Of a stretch of 64,000 nt of DNA, positions 38,612 through 46,988 are shown piece by piece. Positions within the stretch are counted from its first letter, which is position 1, and every line of letters starts with the position of its first letter. The position numbers and the translations under genes are program-made. A model generated the notes under the pieces. It was not told the DNA's origin. It ran no database searches and saw nothing but the letters and a program-made list of their open reading frames with translations. Origin of the DNA: Massilia sp. IC2-477 (lineage in GTDB: Bacteria; Pseudomonadota; Gammaproteobacteria; Burkholderiales; Burkholderiaceae_D); NCBI RefSeq assembly GCF_020707265.1, contig NZ_JAJFEQ010000003.1:496001-560000 (forward strand). The letters run 5' to 3'.

Positions 38612-41425
38612 TCAAGCCTGGACCGGGCTGGGCTCCACCCTGCCCTGGCGCAACAGCGGCTCGACCATCTGCACCGGCTCCGGGCGCGCGTAGATGTGGC
38701 CCTGGACTTCGTCGCAGCCGCAGCCGCGCAGGTAGTCGAGTTGCTCCAGGGTTTCGACGCCCTCGGCGATCACCTGCATGCGCAGCCCGTGCGCCAGCGA
38801 AATGATGGCGTCCACCATGGCCGCCCCGTCGCGGCTGAGCACGCTGTCGTGCACGAAGGAGCGGTCGATCTTCAGCACGTCGACCGGGAAGCGCTTCAGG
38901 TAGGCCAGGCTCGAGTAGCCGGTGCCGAAATCGTCGATCGAGAGCTTGACCCCCATCGCCTTCAGGCAGTGCATGGTCTCGATGGCCGATTCGACATCGG
39001 CCATCATCATGCTCTCGGTGAGCTCGATCTCGAGCGAATCGGCCTGCAGGCCGGTCTCGTCGAGTACGCTGCGCACGGTCTGCACCAGGTCGGGTTCGGC
39101 GAACTGGCGCGCCGACAGGTTCACGCCGATGCGCAGCGGCCCGAGGCCCGCGCGCTGCCAGCGGACGTTCTGGCGGCAGGCGGTGTGCAGCACCCAGGCG
39201 CCGATCGGCACGATCAGCCCGGTCTCCTCGGCCAGCGCGATGAAGCGCTCCGGCCGGACGGTGCCGAAGTGCGGGTGGCGCCAGCGGATCAGGGCCTCGG
39301 TGCCCACCACCCTGCCGCTGCCGAGGTCGACCTGGGGCTGGAAATACAGCTCGAACTGGTCCTCGCGCAAGGCCCCGCGCAGGGCGCCTTCCAGGGCCAG
39401 GCGGTCGCTGGCGTGCGCATTCATGTGCGGCGCGTAGAAGTGCACGGCATTGCGGCCAAGCTGTTTGGTGCGGTACATCGCCAGCTCGGCGTGCTTGACC
39501 AGGGTTTCCGGATCGCGGCCGTCGGCCGGGTAGCCGGCCACCCCGGCGCTGGAACCGAACACCAGGGTGTGCTCCTCGATCTGCAAGGGTTCGCCGATGG
39601 CGTCGCGCACGGCCTGCACCCGCGCCGCTGCCTGGCGTTCGTCGGCATAGCCGACCAGGACCAGCATGAAGTTGTCGCCGCCGGTGCGCGCCGCCGTGTC
39701 GGCCTGGCGGATCGACGCGGCCACGCGGGCCGCGATCGCGCGCAAGGCCTCGTCGCCGATGCGGCGGCCGAGCGTGTCGTTGACCAGCTTGAAGTGGTCG
39801 ATGTCGAGTGCGACCAGCCAGACCGGGGCGTTGCCGGCGGTCGCCAGGGCGCGCTCGATGCGGTCGAGCAGCAGCGCCCCGTTGGCCAGGCCGGTCAGGC
39901 TGTCGTAGCGCGCCCGGTGCGCCAGTTCGGCCTCGTAGCGCTTGGCGACGGTGACGTCGTAGGTGGTCACCACGAAATGCTCGGTCGCCCCCTGGGCGTT
40001 GTTGACCGGCGCGATATACACCTCGCTGACCAGCTCGCGGCCGTCGCGGGTGGCCTGGCGCACCAGCGCATGGGCCTTGCGGCATTCGTAGAGCGCCTGG
40101 CGCAGCTCTTCCAGCCCGGGCTCCTCGCTGTCGGCGCGCGCCAGGGCGGCGAGCGGCTTGCCGGCCAGTTCGCCGGGGCCATAGCCGAGAGTGCGCTCGC
40201 AGGCCGGGTTGGCGTACTCGATCGGATAGCCCGGGCGGGTCGCGCTGACCATGAGGATCGGATTGGCGGCCGATTCGATGGCGCGCTGGTGCAGGCGCAG
40301 CGCCCCGGCGGTCAGGGCCAGGTCGGCCGTGCGGCGCTCGACCAGCGACTCGATGCGCCGCGTGCGCGCGCTGCGCTGCTGCACCAGGAAGGCGACCGCC
40401 AGGCTCAATACGCAGCCGTAGCCGAGGATCGACAGCGAGCCGACCTGGCTGTCGAGTCCGCGCGCCAGGCGGACCGCGCGCATTTCCCACTGCGATCCGG
40501 CGACGTCGAAGCGGGTCGTGATGGCGTCCGGCCCTTCGCCGAGCCAGCGCTCGAGGCCGGACTGCGCGGGCGGCGCCCCAGGATGGTGGAACACCGCGAC
40601 GCGCTCGCCGGCGCTGCTCCGACCGTACAGCGTCAGCGCAAAGTCGTCCACCGCCAGCAGGTGCGCGGCATGCAGGCTGCCGCCCACCAGCAGCCCGGTG
40701 TCGATCACCACGGCGGCCTGGCCGAGCACCGCCGCGCGCCGCGCCGCCACGCTCGACAGGTCGGCGCCGGGGCGGTATACCGGCATCACCACCAGCATGC
40801 CGCGCAGCGCGCCGTCGCCCTGTACCAGGCGCAGCAGCGGGCTGGCGGTCGGCGTCCCGGCATCGATGGCGCGCTGGCTGTAGGCGCGTTCCTCAAGGCT
40901 GGACCAGAGGTCGTAGCCGAACACGCTGCCATTGGACGCGATCGGGACCACGTAATCGTTGACGAGATAGCGCTGGCGCGGCGGCGCCACCACCAGGCGC
41001 CCGTCGGCAGTGCGCTCGCGGATGGCGAAGCCGGGCCAGAAGCGCGCCCGTTCGGCCTCGAAGGCAGCGCGTGCGGCGCCGTCGACAAAGCGCTGGTACT
41101 CGAGCGCGACCAGGTAGCCGTTACCGGCGGCGAGCGGTTGGGCAAACGCATCGAAGGCGTCGCGCGAGACCTCGCCCTTGCCGGCCACGAACAGCAGGTT
41201 CAGCGCGCGCAGATCGTGCACGGCTTCGCCGAAGGCGCGCGTGACGGCCGCCGTGCGCACCGCGGCGCGGCGCTCGAAATCGACGCGCGCACTCTCCGCC
41301 TCCAGCTCGCGCGCCACGCCGAACAGCGCGGCCGTCAGCGCGAAGCCGGCCAGGGAGGTCGCCAGGGCGGCGCGCGACACGATGCGCCGCCGCCGGAACA
41401 GCGGATGGGCGAACAGCCGATTCAT
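38612..41425 (-). CDS. CHASE-PAS-GGDEF-EAL cyclic di-GMP phosphodiesterase
   Basis: A 937-residue membrane protein. TM1 (about 20-40) and TM2 (about 328-348) flank a CHASE-type sensor. A PAS domain (about 385-500) is followed by a GGDEF domain whose motif is GGDNF, so cyclase activity is unlikely, though GTP binding may remain. The EAL domain has EALIRWRHP, NLSARQF, ELTESMMM, DDFGTGYSS, KIDRSF and EGVET, all residues needed for c-di-GMP hydrolysis. AGGATAGGG precedes the ATG. Divergent from the MarR gene. It is the natural counterpart of the cyclase at 9166. Confidence 0.92.
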   Translation of the reverse strand: MNRLFAHPLFRRRRIVSRAALATSLAGFALTAALFGVARELEAESARVDFERRAAVRTAAVTRAFGEAVHDLRALNLLFVAGKGEVSRDAFDAFAQPLAAGNGYLVALEYQRFVDGAARAAFEAERARFWPGFAIRERTADGRLVVAPPRQRYLVNDYVVPIASNGSVFGYDLWSSLEERAYSQRAIDAGTPTASPLLRLVQGDGALRGMLVVMPVYRPGADLSSVAARRAAVLGQAAVVIDTGLLVGGSLHAAHLLAVDDFALTLYGRSSAGERVAVFHHPGAPPAQSGLERWLGEGPDAITTRFDVAGSQWEMRAVRLARGLDSQVGSLSILGYGCVLSLAVAFLVQQRSARTRRIESLVERRTADLALTAGALRLHQRAIESAANPILMVSATRPGYPIEYANPACERTLGYGPGELAGKPLAALARADSEEPGLEELRQALYECRKAHALVRQATRDGRELVSEVYIAPVNNAQGATEHFVVTTYDVTVAKRYEAELAHRARYDSLTGLANGALLLDRIERALATAGNAPVWLVALDIDHFKLVNDTLGRRIGDEALRAIAARVAASIRQADTAARTGGDNFMLVLVGYADERQAAARVQAVRDAIGEPLQIEEHTLVFGSSAGVAGYPADGRDPETLVKHAELAMYRTKQLGRNAVHFYAPHMNAHASDRLALEGALRGALREDQFELYFQPQVDLGSGRVVGTEALIRWRHPHFGTVRPERFIALAEETGLIVPIGAWVLHTACRQNVRWQRAGLGPLRIGVNLSARQFAEPDLVQTVRSVLDETGLQADSLEIELTESMMMADVESAIETMHCLKAMGVKLSIDDFGTGYSSLAYLKRFPVDVLKIDRSFVHDSVLSRDGAAMVDAIISLAHGLRMQVIAEGVETLEQLDYLRGCGCDEVQGHIYARPEPVQMVEPLLRQGRVEPSPVQA

Positions 41426-41537
41426 TTCCCTATCCTAGCCCAAGGCGCTTGGGGCCGCGCCACGTTACGGGTGCGCAAAGGCCGGGCCCGGCAGTACCCC
41501 GGCTGCCGGCAAAGCGGATTTCCGCTATGATCGCGCC

Positions 41538-42047
41538 ATGCCCGAAAATCCCGTCCCCGCTTCGCCAGCCCAGCCGCCATCCGCGCTGGATGCCCAGCCA
41601 ATGCGCGTCCTGCGCCAGTTCCGTATCGTGTTCAACGCCGTCAAGACCCACTTCCGCCAGGTCGAGCGCGAAGCGGGCGTCGGCGGCGCGCAATTATGGG
41701 CGCTGTCGGTGATCCAGCAGTACCCCGGCATCGGCGCCACCGGCCTCGCGCGCGAACTCGACATCCACCAGTCGACCGCCAGCAACCTGGTGCGCGGCCT
41801 CGTCGAGCGCGGCTACGTCAGCGGCAGCCGCGAAGGCGCCGACCGCCGCACGGTCGCGCTGCACGTGCTCCCGCCCGGACAGGAAGTGTTGCAGCGCGCC
41901 CCCATGCCCTTCGCCGGCGTGCTGCCGGACGCCCTCGCCAGCCTGGATGGCGCGACCCTGGGCCAGCTGGAACGCAACCTCGATCTCCTGATCGCCGAGC
42001 TCGGCGCCGACGACGAGGCCGGCAAGGTCCCGCTGTCCCAGCTTTAA
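41538..42047 (+). CDS. MarR family transcriptional regulator
   Basis: A 169-residue dimeric winged-helix repressor-type protein. The core is QLWALSVIQQYPGIGATGLA followed by LARELDIHQSTASNLVRGLV (recognition helix) and the wing REGADRRTVALHVL, which has the conserved D-R-R. The N-terminal 20 residues are Pro/Ala-rich. It is divergent from the CHASE-GGDEF-EAL gene and convergent with the ligase gene. The regulated target is not evident; the gene for the c-di-GMP protein is the nearest candidate. Confidence 0.88.
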   Translation: MPENPVPASPAQPPSALDAQPMRVLRQFRIVFNAVKTHFRQVEREAGVGGAQLWALSVIQQYPGIGATGLARELDIHQSTASNLVRGLVERGYVSGSREGADRRTVALHVLPPGQEVLQRAPMPFAGVLPDALASLDGATLGQLERNLDLLIAELGADDEAGKVPLSQL

Positions 42048-42050
42048 ACG

Positions 42051-43229
42051 TCAGGGCGCCTCGAAAATTTCGCTGGCAAAGCGCGCCAGGTCGTTCATGC
42101 CGCCGCCGGACGCGAGGTGGCGCCGCAGCAGCCCGGCCTGGCCACCGTCGCGCATCAGGTCTTCGATGTGCTCCCTCGCCTTGGCGAAACCCGGGTCGCG
42201 CGAGCGCTGGCCAAGGCGTTCCAGGTCGCTACGGATGACCTCCGCCACCGGGCGCGCAATACCCGTTTCGGGGTCGATCCAGCCCGCGTCGACGCCGTCG
42301 CGCGCGGCGTTGAAGCGGTTCCAGGTGTACAGCTCGCGGCTGCCGTTGGCGGGCCAGGCGCCGGGCTGGTCGGCGAACTCGAGGCACAGCTCGCGCGCAT
42401 AGCAGGCCAGCGCGGCCGCATGGACGGGCTTGAGCGGGGTGTCCAGCACGCGCAGCTCGATGGTGCCGTACTCGGGCTTGGGCCGCACGTCCCAATAGAA
42501 GTCCTTGATGCTGTTGACGATGCCGAAACCGGCCAGGCGCGCGAAATAGTCGCGGAAATCCTGCCAGCTGCGGAAATCGTGCGGCTGGATGCCGCTCATC
42601 GGAAAGGCGCCGACGACGTTGCTGCGCGAGCTGCAAAAGCCCGACACTTCACCCTGCCAGCACACCGAGTTGCTTGAGAGCGCGATGAACAGCGGCGCGC
42701 GCTGGGTCAGCCAGGCGCACAGGCGCACCGCCTCGTCGGCGCTGCCGGCGCCGATGTGCACGTGCATGCCGAACACCGTGAACAGCTTGGCCAGGTAGCC
42801 GTACTTGCGCTCGGACTCGAAGTAGCGCTCCTTGGGGTAGATGCGCTGCTCGTTCCAGCGCTGGAACGGGTGCGCTCCGCCGCCGGAGACGGACGCTCCG
42901 ACCTCGAAGGCGGCGCGCTGGACCGTGGCGCGGATGTGCTCGAGCTGCTCGGCGGCCTCCCCATAGGAGCTCAGGATCGAGGTCGCCACCTCCAGCATCG
43001 AGGTCGTGATCTCGGGCGTGTGCACCCAGGGCTTGTCGTGCTTGTCGAGCACGCGCAGGATGTCCGGCGCGGCCGGGAACAGGTCGAAGCTCAGGCGGTC
43101 AAGCACCATCAGTTCCAGCTCGATGCCCATGGTGCCCACGGTCGAGGGCTTGAAGTCGGGCAGGAAGGCCGGCCCCTTGCCGGAGACCGCCAGCGCCTGG
43201 GCTGCATCGTTCATCAGGTTCGTGCTCAT
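42051..43229 (-). CDS. YbdK-type carboxylate-amine ligase (GCS2 family)
   Basis: A 392-residue ATP-dependent ligase of the glutamate-cysteine ligase type 2 superfamily. The metal/ATP residues lie in TMGIELELMVLD (about 33-44), the acidic/His block is MHVHIGAGSADEA, and the C-terminal half has GTIELRVLDTPLKP. E. coli YbdK has weak glutamate-cysteine ligase activity, so the true substrates of the family are open. The ATG overlaps the antiporter stop by 4 bp and has GGAGGACGAG upstream. Third gene of a secreted protein-antiporter-ligase operon. Confidence 0.88.
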   Translation of the reverse strand: MSTNLMNDAAQALAVSGKGPAFLPDFKPSTVGTMGIELELMVLDRLSFDLFPAAPDILRVLDKHDKPWVHTPEITTSMLEVATSILSSYGEAAEQLEHIRATVQRAAFEVGASVSGGGAHPFQRWNEQRIYPKERYFESERKYGYLAKLFTVFGMHVHIGAGSADEAVRLCAWLTQRAPLFIALSSNSVCWQGEVSGFCSSRSNVVGAFPMSGIQPHDFRSWQDFRDYFARLAGFGIVNSIKDFYWDVRPKPEYGTIELRVLDTPLKPVHAAALACYARELCLEFADQPGAWPANGSRELYTWNRFNAARDGVDAGWIDPETGIARPVAEVIRSDLERLGQRSRDPGFAKAREHIEDLMRDGGQAGLLRRHLASGGGMNDLARFASEIFEAP

Positions 43230-44449
43230 TCTCGTCCTCCTTCCGGGTTCACGCGCTGGTAGGTTTCGCCGGCCATGCGCAGCCCGAGCCAGGTCAGGCC
43301 CGGGGCGAGCAGCACGTTCAGCGCCAGCAGCGCGCCCATCAGCTCCGTCGACGTGGTGTCCAGGCCCGTGTAGGCGTTGAGCGTGGTGTCGACCACCAGC
43401 CCGCCATAGCTCACCAGCGAGCACATGCTCAGGGCCATCGCATGCTTCTTGTTCCGGTCCCAGGCCGTGGCCGGGACCAGGGCCGCGCGGGTCGCGAGGA
43501 TGCGCACGGCGAACACCGCAAGGGCTGCCAGCAGCGTCGTGCCGCTGGCCAGCTGCTGCAGGTCGACCAGCGCCGCCGACATCAGGAACAGCAGCACGTA
43601 GCCGATGTCCTGGGCGGTTGCGAGCTGGGCCTGGAATACGTTGTCGCGCCGCTCGGCGTTGCGCAGCAAGAGGCCCATCAGCAGAAGCGACAGCAGCGCG
43701 CTGGCGGCCGAGATCGAGCACAGGCCCAGGTCGATGAGCAGGGCCGCCAGCAGCATGCCGGGCCGCATCCGCGCCGGCACCTTGCACAGCCGAGTGGCCA
43801 GCGCATACAGGCCATAGGACAGCAGCGCGATCGCCGCGCCCAGCACCAGCTTGCCGCCCTGGCGCAACAGCTCCTCCCCGAAACCGCCGACCGCGTCGAC
43901 GCCATGGCTGCGGGTCCAGGCCAGCGTCACCGCCAGCATCAGGAGGGCGACCAGGCTGCTCAGGCCCACCATGTTGGCGGTGGCGAAGGTGCTGGTGCCG
44001 CTGGCGTTCTCATCGGCCACCATGGAGTTGACGATCACCGGGTTCACCGCGATCAGGATCGAAGCGATGAAGATGGCCGCACCCCAGGGCAGGCCGAGCA
44101 GGCCAAGGGTGAGCGCCACCGCTACCAGCCGCGCCAGCGTCGCCAGCAGCAGGCTGGCACCCTGGCGTCCGCTGCGCAGCAGCCAGGCCAGGTCCATCTT
44201 GCGGCCGACCTCGAACAGCACCAGGGCCGAGGCGGCATTCAGCAGTTCCTGGAACTGCGCCAGCAGCGCACGGTCGATCAGGTTGCCGCCGGTGGCCCCC
44301 AGCAGCAGCCCGGCGATCACGGCGCCGTACAGCTTGGGCACCTTGACGCGCTGCAGCAGCATGCCGAGCACCAGGGCCAGCATCAGGCCGGCTCCGAGCA
44401 CCGCGAGCGGCGACAGCAGCCACAGGGGCGTGCTCAAGTCTTCATTCAT
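43226..44449 (-). CDS. cation:proton antiporter (CPA2-like)
   Basis: A 407-residue inner-membrane antiporter with about 12 hydrophobic segments. The pattern LVLFEVGRKMDLAWLL, then AVNPVIVNSMVADENASGTS and the Gly-rich helix start follows the Kef/NhaP-type sodium/hydrogen exchanger fold. It ends just after the last helix, so it lacks the C-terminal TrkA-N nucleotide-binding domain of true Kef channels. GGGAGG precedes the ATG at 44449, which lies 8 bp inside the upstream gene. The ion (K+, Na+ or other) cannot be inferred. Confidence 0.85.
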   Translation of the reverse strand: MNEDLSTPLWLLSPLAVLGAGLMLALVLGMLLQRVKVPKLYGAVIAGLLLGATGGNLIDRALLAQFQELLNAASALVLFEVGRKMDLAWLLRSGRQGASLLLATLARLVAVALTLGLLGLPWGAAIFIASILIAVNPVIVNSMVADENASGTSTFATANMVGLSSLVALLMLAVTLAWTRSHGVDAVGGFGEELLRQGGKLVLGAAIALLSYGLYALATRLCKVPARMRPGMLLAALLIDLGLCSISAASALLSLLLMGLLLRNAERRDNVFQAQLATAQDIGYVLLFLMSAALVDLQQLASGTTLLAALAVFAVRILATRAALVPATAWDRNKKHAMALSMCSLVSYGGLVVDTTLNAYTGLDTTSTELMGALLALNVLLAPGLTWLGLRMAGETYQRVNPEGGRE

Positions 44450-45503
44450 GGCGTGCCTCCCAGGCATGGGCCAGCCGGCCGAGCTCGCGTTCGATCAGGG
44501 TGGCGCGCGCCCTGCTTAGTTCCTGCGACCGGACGGCGTCAAGCGGCGGCAAGTCGCTCGCCACACGGGCGCGCACGATGCCGCCTTCTCCCTTCAGCGG
44601 GATCCACAGCTGCCCCTGCATCAGGCTGCCCTCCTTCCACACGGCGAGGAACTTGGCCCCGGTGCGGTCGCCCGAGATGGCTGGCTCGACCAGGGTGAAG
44701 GGACGCAGCCACTCGGCGGCCGGGAAGCGCCGCGCCAGCAGCACCTGCATCGCGCTGCGCTGCTCCAGGCGCGCATCGTCGCGCGAATACGGCAGGTGCA
44801 GCTGGGCCTGTCCGAGGCCGGCGCTGCGCAGGCCCAGGCAGGCGCCCTCGCTGACCCAGCGCCAGCTGTCGCCGTCGAAGGCGCGCGGCTTGCCGTTGGT
44901 GGCGTCCAGCCAGGCCGTCATCAAGGGGGTACGGTCGGGCGCCGGGTTGGCGGCGTCGATCGCGCGCACGGCGGCAAGCACCTCCTTCCAGTGCCCGAGC
45001 TGCCACTGGCGGGTCGGCAGCCGGTCCGAGGGACGCCAGCGCCACAGCACGGCGGACCACTGGCCATCCGCCTGTCGCCACACCATGCCGGCCTGCTCCA
45101 CGCCGTTGTACTGGACCTGCAGCGACTGCCCGCTCCAGCCGCCGCTCCAGGGCCGCAGCACGGCGTGGGCGCCGGCGCCGAGGCGGTGCCAGGCGATGGC
45201 GGCGGTGCTCAGGCAGGTATTCGGGGCGTCCGGGATGTCCTCCCAGTACAGCATGTCGACGTGCTGGCTCCAGGCGCACTGGCGCAGGGTCGGCGCGCCG
45301 AGCGCGGCGAGCGGGGCATCGAGCGGTGCCTGGCAAGCGCCCGCGCGTGAGCCGCTGAGCCGTTCGAAGTCGGCCACGGCGGGAAGCGCTGGCGTTGCCG
45401 GCTTGCCGGCGGCGCAGGCTGGTCGCGCGGTCGCGGCAAGCGCGATGGCAGCGCCCAGGACGATACGGGACACGGTAATTGTTGGCGGGAAGAGCTGGTT
45501 CAA
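44442..45503 (-). CDS. exported protein of unknown function, TTG start
   Basis: About 353 residues: a signal peptide (VLGAAIALAATARPACAAG) followed by a Trp-rich (WSGGWSGQ, WRWRPSDR, WRWVSEG) soluble region and an Arg/Glu-rich helical tail (SRARATLIERELGRLAHAWE). Two Cys pairs may form disulfides. No family is recognised. The start is set at TTG 45503 because GGAGGAACC lies immediately upstream; an in-frame ATG at 45599 would translate through a terminator hairpin and has no ribosome-binding site. It overlaps the antiporter gene by 8 bp and is probably a periplasmic partner of that operon. Confidence 0.68.
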   Translation of the reverse strand: MNQLFPPTITVSRIVLGAAIALAATARPACAAGKPATPALPAVADFERLSGSRAGACQAPLDAPLAALGAPTLRQCAWSQHVDMLYWEDIPDAPNTCLSTAAIAWHRLGAGAHAVLRPWSGGWSGQSLQVQYNGVEQAGMVWRQADGQWSAVLWRWRPSDRLPTRQWQLGHWKEVLAAVRAIDAANPAPDRTPLMTAWLDATNGKPRAFDGDSWRWVSEGACLGLRSAGLGQAQLHLPYSRDDARLEQRSAMQVLLARRFPAAEWLRPFTLVEPAISGDRTGAKFLAVWKEGSLMQGQLWIPLKGEGGIVRARVASDLPPLDAVRSQELSRARATLIERELGRLAHAWEARHE

Positions 45504-45542
45504 GGTTCCTCCGGTGGGCCGGCAGGCTAGACCGCGGCGCCG

Positions 45543-45572
45543 AAAAAAGTCCCCCGGCAGGCTGCGGGGGAC
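45543..45572 (-). terminator. terminator-like hairpin in the leader of the antiporter operon
   Basis: Arms GTCCCCCGGCAG and CTGCGGGGGAC (45549-45572) pair with one bulged G. On the minus strand the stem is followed by six T (complement of 45543-45548). It lies 40 bp upstream of the TTG at 45503 and 128 bp downstream of the GNAT gene's stop. It may terminate GNAT transcription or act as an attenuator for the antiporter operon. Confidence 0.7.
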
Positions 45573-45699
45573 AAAAAGAAACGGATTCAACCGCCTCATC
45601 GCTGATCGGGCGCCGACTGTCGAGCTCGACACCACGCGGCTATGATGGACTAAAAATGTATTGGATGCAACCCTATTTGTCCGAATGTATTTATCGGTT

Positions 45700-46137
45700 T
45701 CACTCCTGGCGCATGTGCAGCAGCGGATATGGACGGCCCGCATCGTCCGTCGGCGAGCGGCCGGTGATTGTGAATCCCATGTGCCGGTAGAAACCGACTG
45801 CCTGTGCGTTCTGCTCGTTGACGTCCACCGTCAGGCGCCCGTGCAGCGCCATCGCATGCGCGAGCAGTCGACGGCCGACGCCCTGCCCTCGACAGGCCGG
45901 GTCGATGAAGAGCGCGTCCACGTGGGCCCCGGTCAGGCCCATGAATCCGCTGGGTTGGCCCTGGGCGTCGAGCGCGACCCAGACCGGGGTGGCAGGCAGG
46001 TAGTGTTCGGAGACCAGGGTGTCAATCTCCCGGAAATCGCTGTCGGAGAGAAAATCGTGGGTGGCGCGCACGCTGGCGCGCCAGATCGCGGCAAGTGCGA
46101 CGCTATCGTCAGGAGTGGAAAGGCGAATGGTGTCCAT
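45700..46137 (-). CDS. GNAT family N-acetyltransferase
   Basis: A 145-residue acetyltransferase. The acetyl-CoA pyrophosphate-binding motif A is VDALFIDPACRGQGVGRRLL (about 80-99), followed by LTVDVNEQNAQAVGFYRHMG, the usual beta-5/alpha-4 region. The N-terminus IRLSTPDDSVALAAIWRASV is standard for the small-molecule GNAT subgroup. The start at 46137 was chosen over 46227 because the longer version is unrelated to the fold. The substrate is unknown. Divergent from the ZIP gene. Confidence 0.86.
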   Translation of the reverse strand: MDTIRLSTPDDSVALAAIWRASVRATHDFLSDSDFREIDTLVSEHYLPATPVWVALDAQGQPSGFMGLTGAHVDALFIDPACRGQGVGRRLLAHAMALHGRLTVDVNEQNAQAVGFYRHMGFTITGRSPTDDAGRPYPLLHMRQE

Positions 46138-46225
46138 ATGCGCTCGGATGTACAAAAGCGCAATTGTGCCCCATCGCATCGCTTCTGACCCTATCATGAA
46201 GGCAATAGACGATAAAGGAGAACGC

Positions 46226-46987
46226 ATGGACGGCTTGCCCCTGTGGCTGCAGGCGGGCCTGTGGGGCTTGCTGGCGGGCGGCGCCCTGCTGCTCGGCGCG
46301 GCGGTCGGCTACGCGGTGAAGGTGCCGCAAAGACTGATTGCGGCCATCATGGCATTCGGCAGCGGCGTCCTGATTTCCGCCCTGTCCTTCGAACTGATGG
46401 AGCACGCCTTCCATACCGGTGGCTTCGCCTCCACCGCGGCAGGCTTCCTGGGCGGCGCCGCCGTCTACACGGCCGCGAACTGGTGGCTGTCGCACCGCGG
46501 GGCGCGCCACCGCAAGCGCTCCGCGAAGCAGCCGACGGCCGCCGACAATGGCGGCAGCGGCATGGCGATCGCGGTCGGCGCCCTGCTCGACGGCATCCCG
46601 GAGTCGATCGTGATCGGCCTGTCGATGCTGGGCGGGCGCGGCGTCAGCGTGGTGGCGGTGGCGGCCATCTTCCTGTCGAACATTCCGGAAGGCCTGTCGA
46701 GTGCCGCCGGCATGAAGCAGGCCGGCCGTTCGCGCGGCTACATTTTCGGTATCTGGGGCGGCATCGCGCTCGCTTCCGGTGTCGCGGCCCTGGTCGGCTA
46801 TGCCGTGTTTCGCGATTTTTCGCCGCAGATCGTGGCCGCCACCACGGCGGTGGCAGCCGGCGCCGTGCTGGCGATGCTGGTCGATACCATGATTCCCGAA
46901 GCCTTCGAGCAAACCCATGATTTTGCCGGCCTGATCACGGTGGCCGGCTTCCTGGCCGCTTTTGCCTTGAGCAAGCTGGGCGGCTGA
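46226..46987 (+). CDS. ZIP family metal permease (first)
   Basis: A 253-residue membrane transporter with about eight hydrophobic segments. The ZIP metal-binding helices appear as GALLDGIPESIVIGLS (TM4) and LSNIPEGLSSAAG (TM5), with the E/N replacements of the His residues that occur in some bacterial subfamilies. A basic loop (HRGARHRKRSAKQP) replaces the His-rich loop of eukaryotic ZIPs. Zn2+, Fe2+ or Mn2+ are possible cargoes. AAAGGAG precedes the ATG. Its stop is 1 bp from the MOSC gene's stop, tail to tail. Confidence 0.84.
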   Translation: MDGLPLWLQAGLWGLLAGGALLLGAAVGYAVKVPQRLIAAIMAFGSGVLISALSFELMEHAFHTGGFASTAAGFLGGAAVYTAANWWLSHRGARHRKRSAKQPTAADNGGSGMAIAVGALLDGIPESIVIGLSMLGGRGVSVVAVAAIFLSNIPEGLSSAAGMKQAGRSRGYIFGIWGGIALASGVAALVGYAVFRDFSPQIVAATTAVAAGAVLAMLVDTMIPEAFEQTHDFAGLITVAGFLAAFALSKLGG

Positions 46988-46988
46988 A

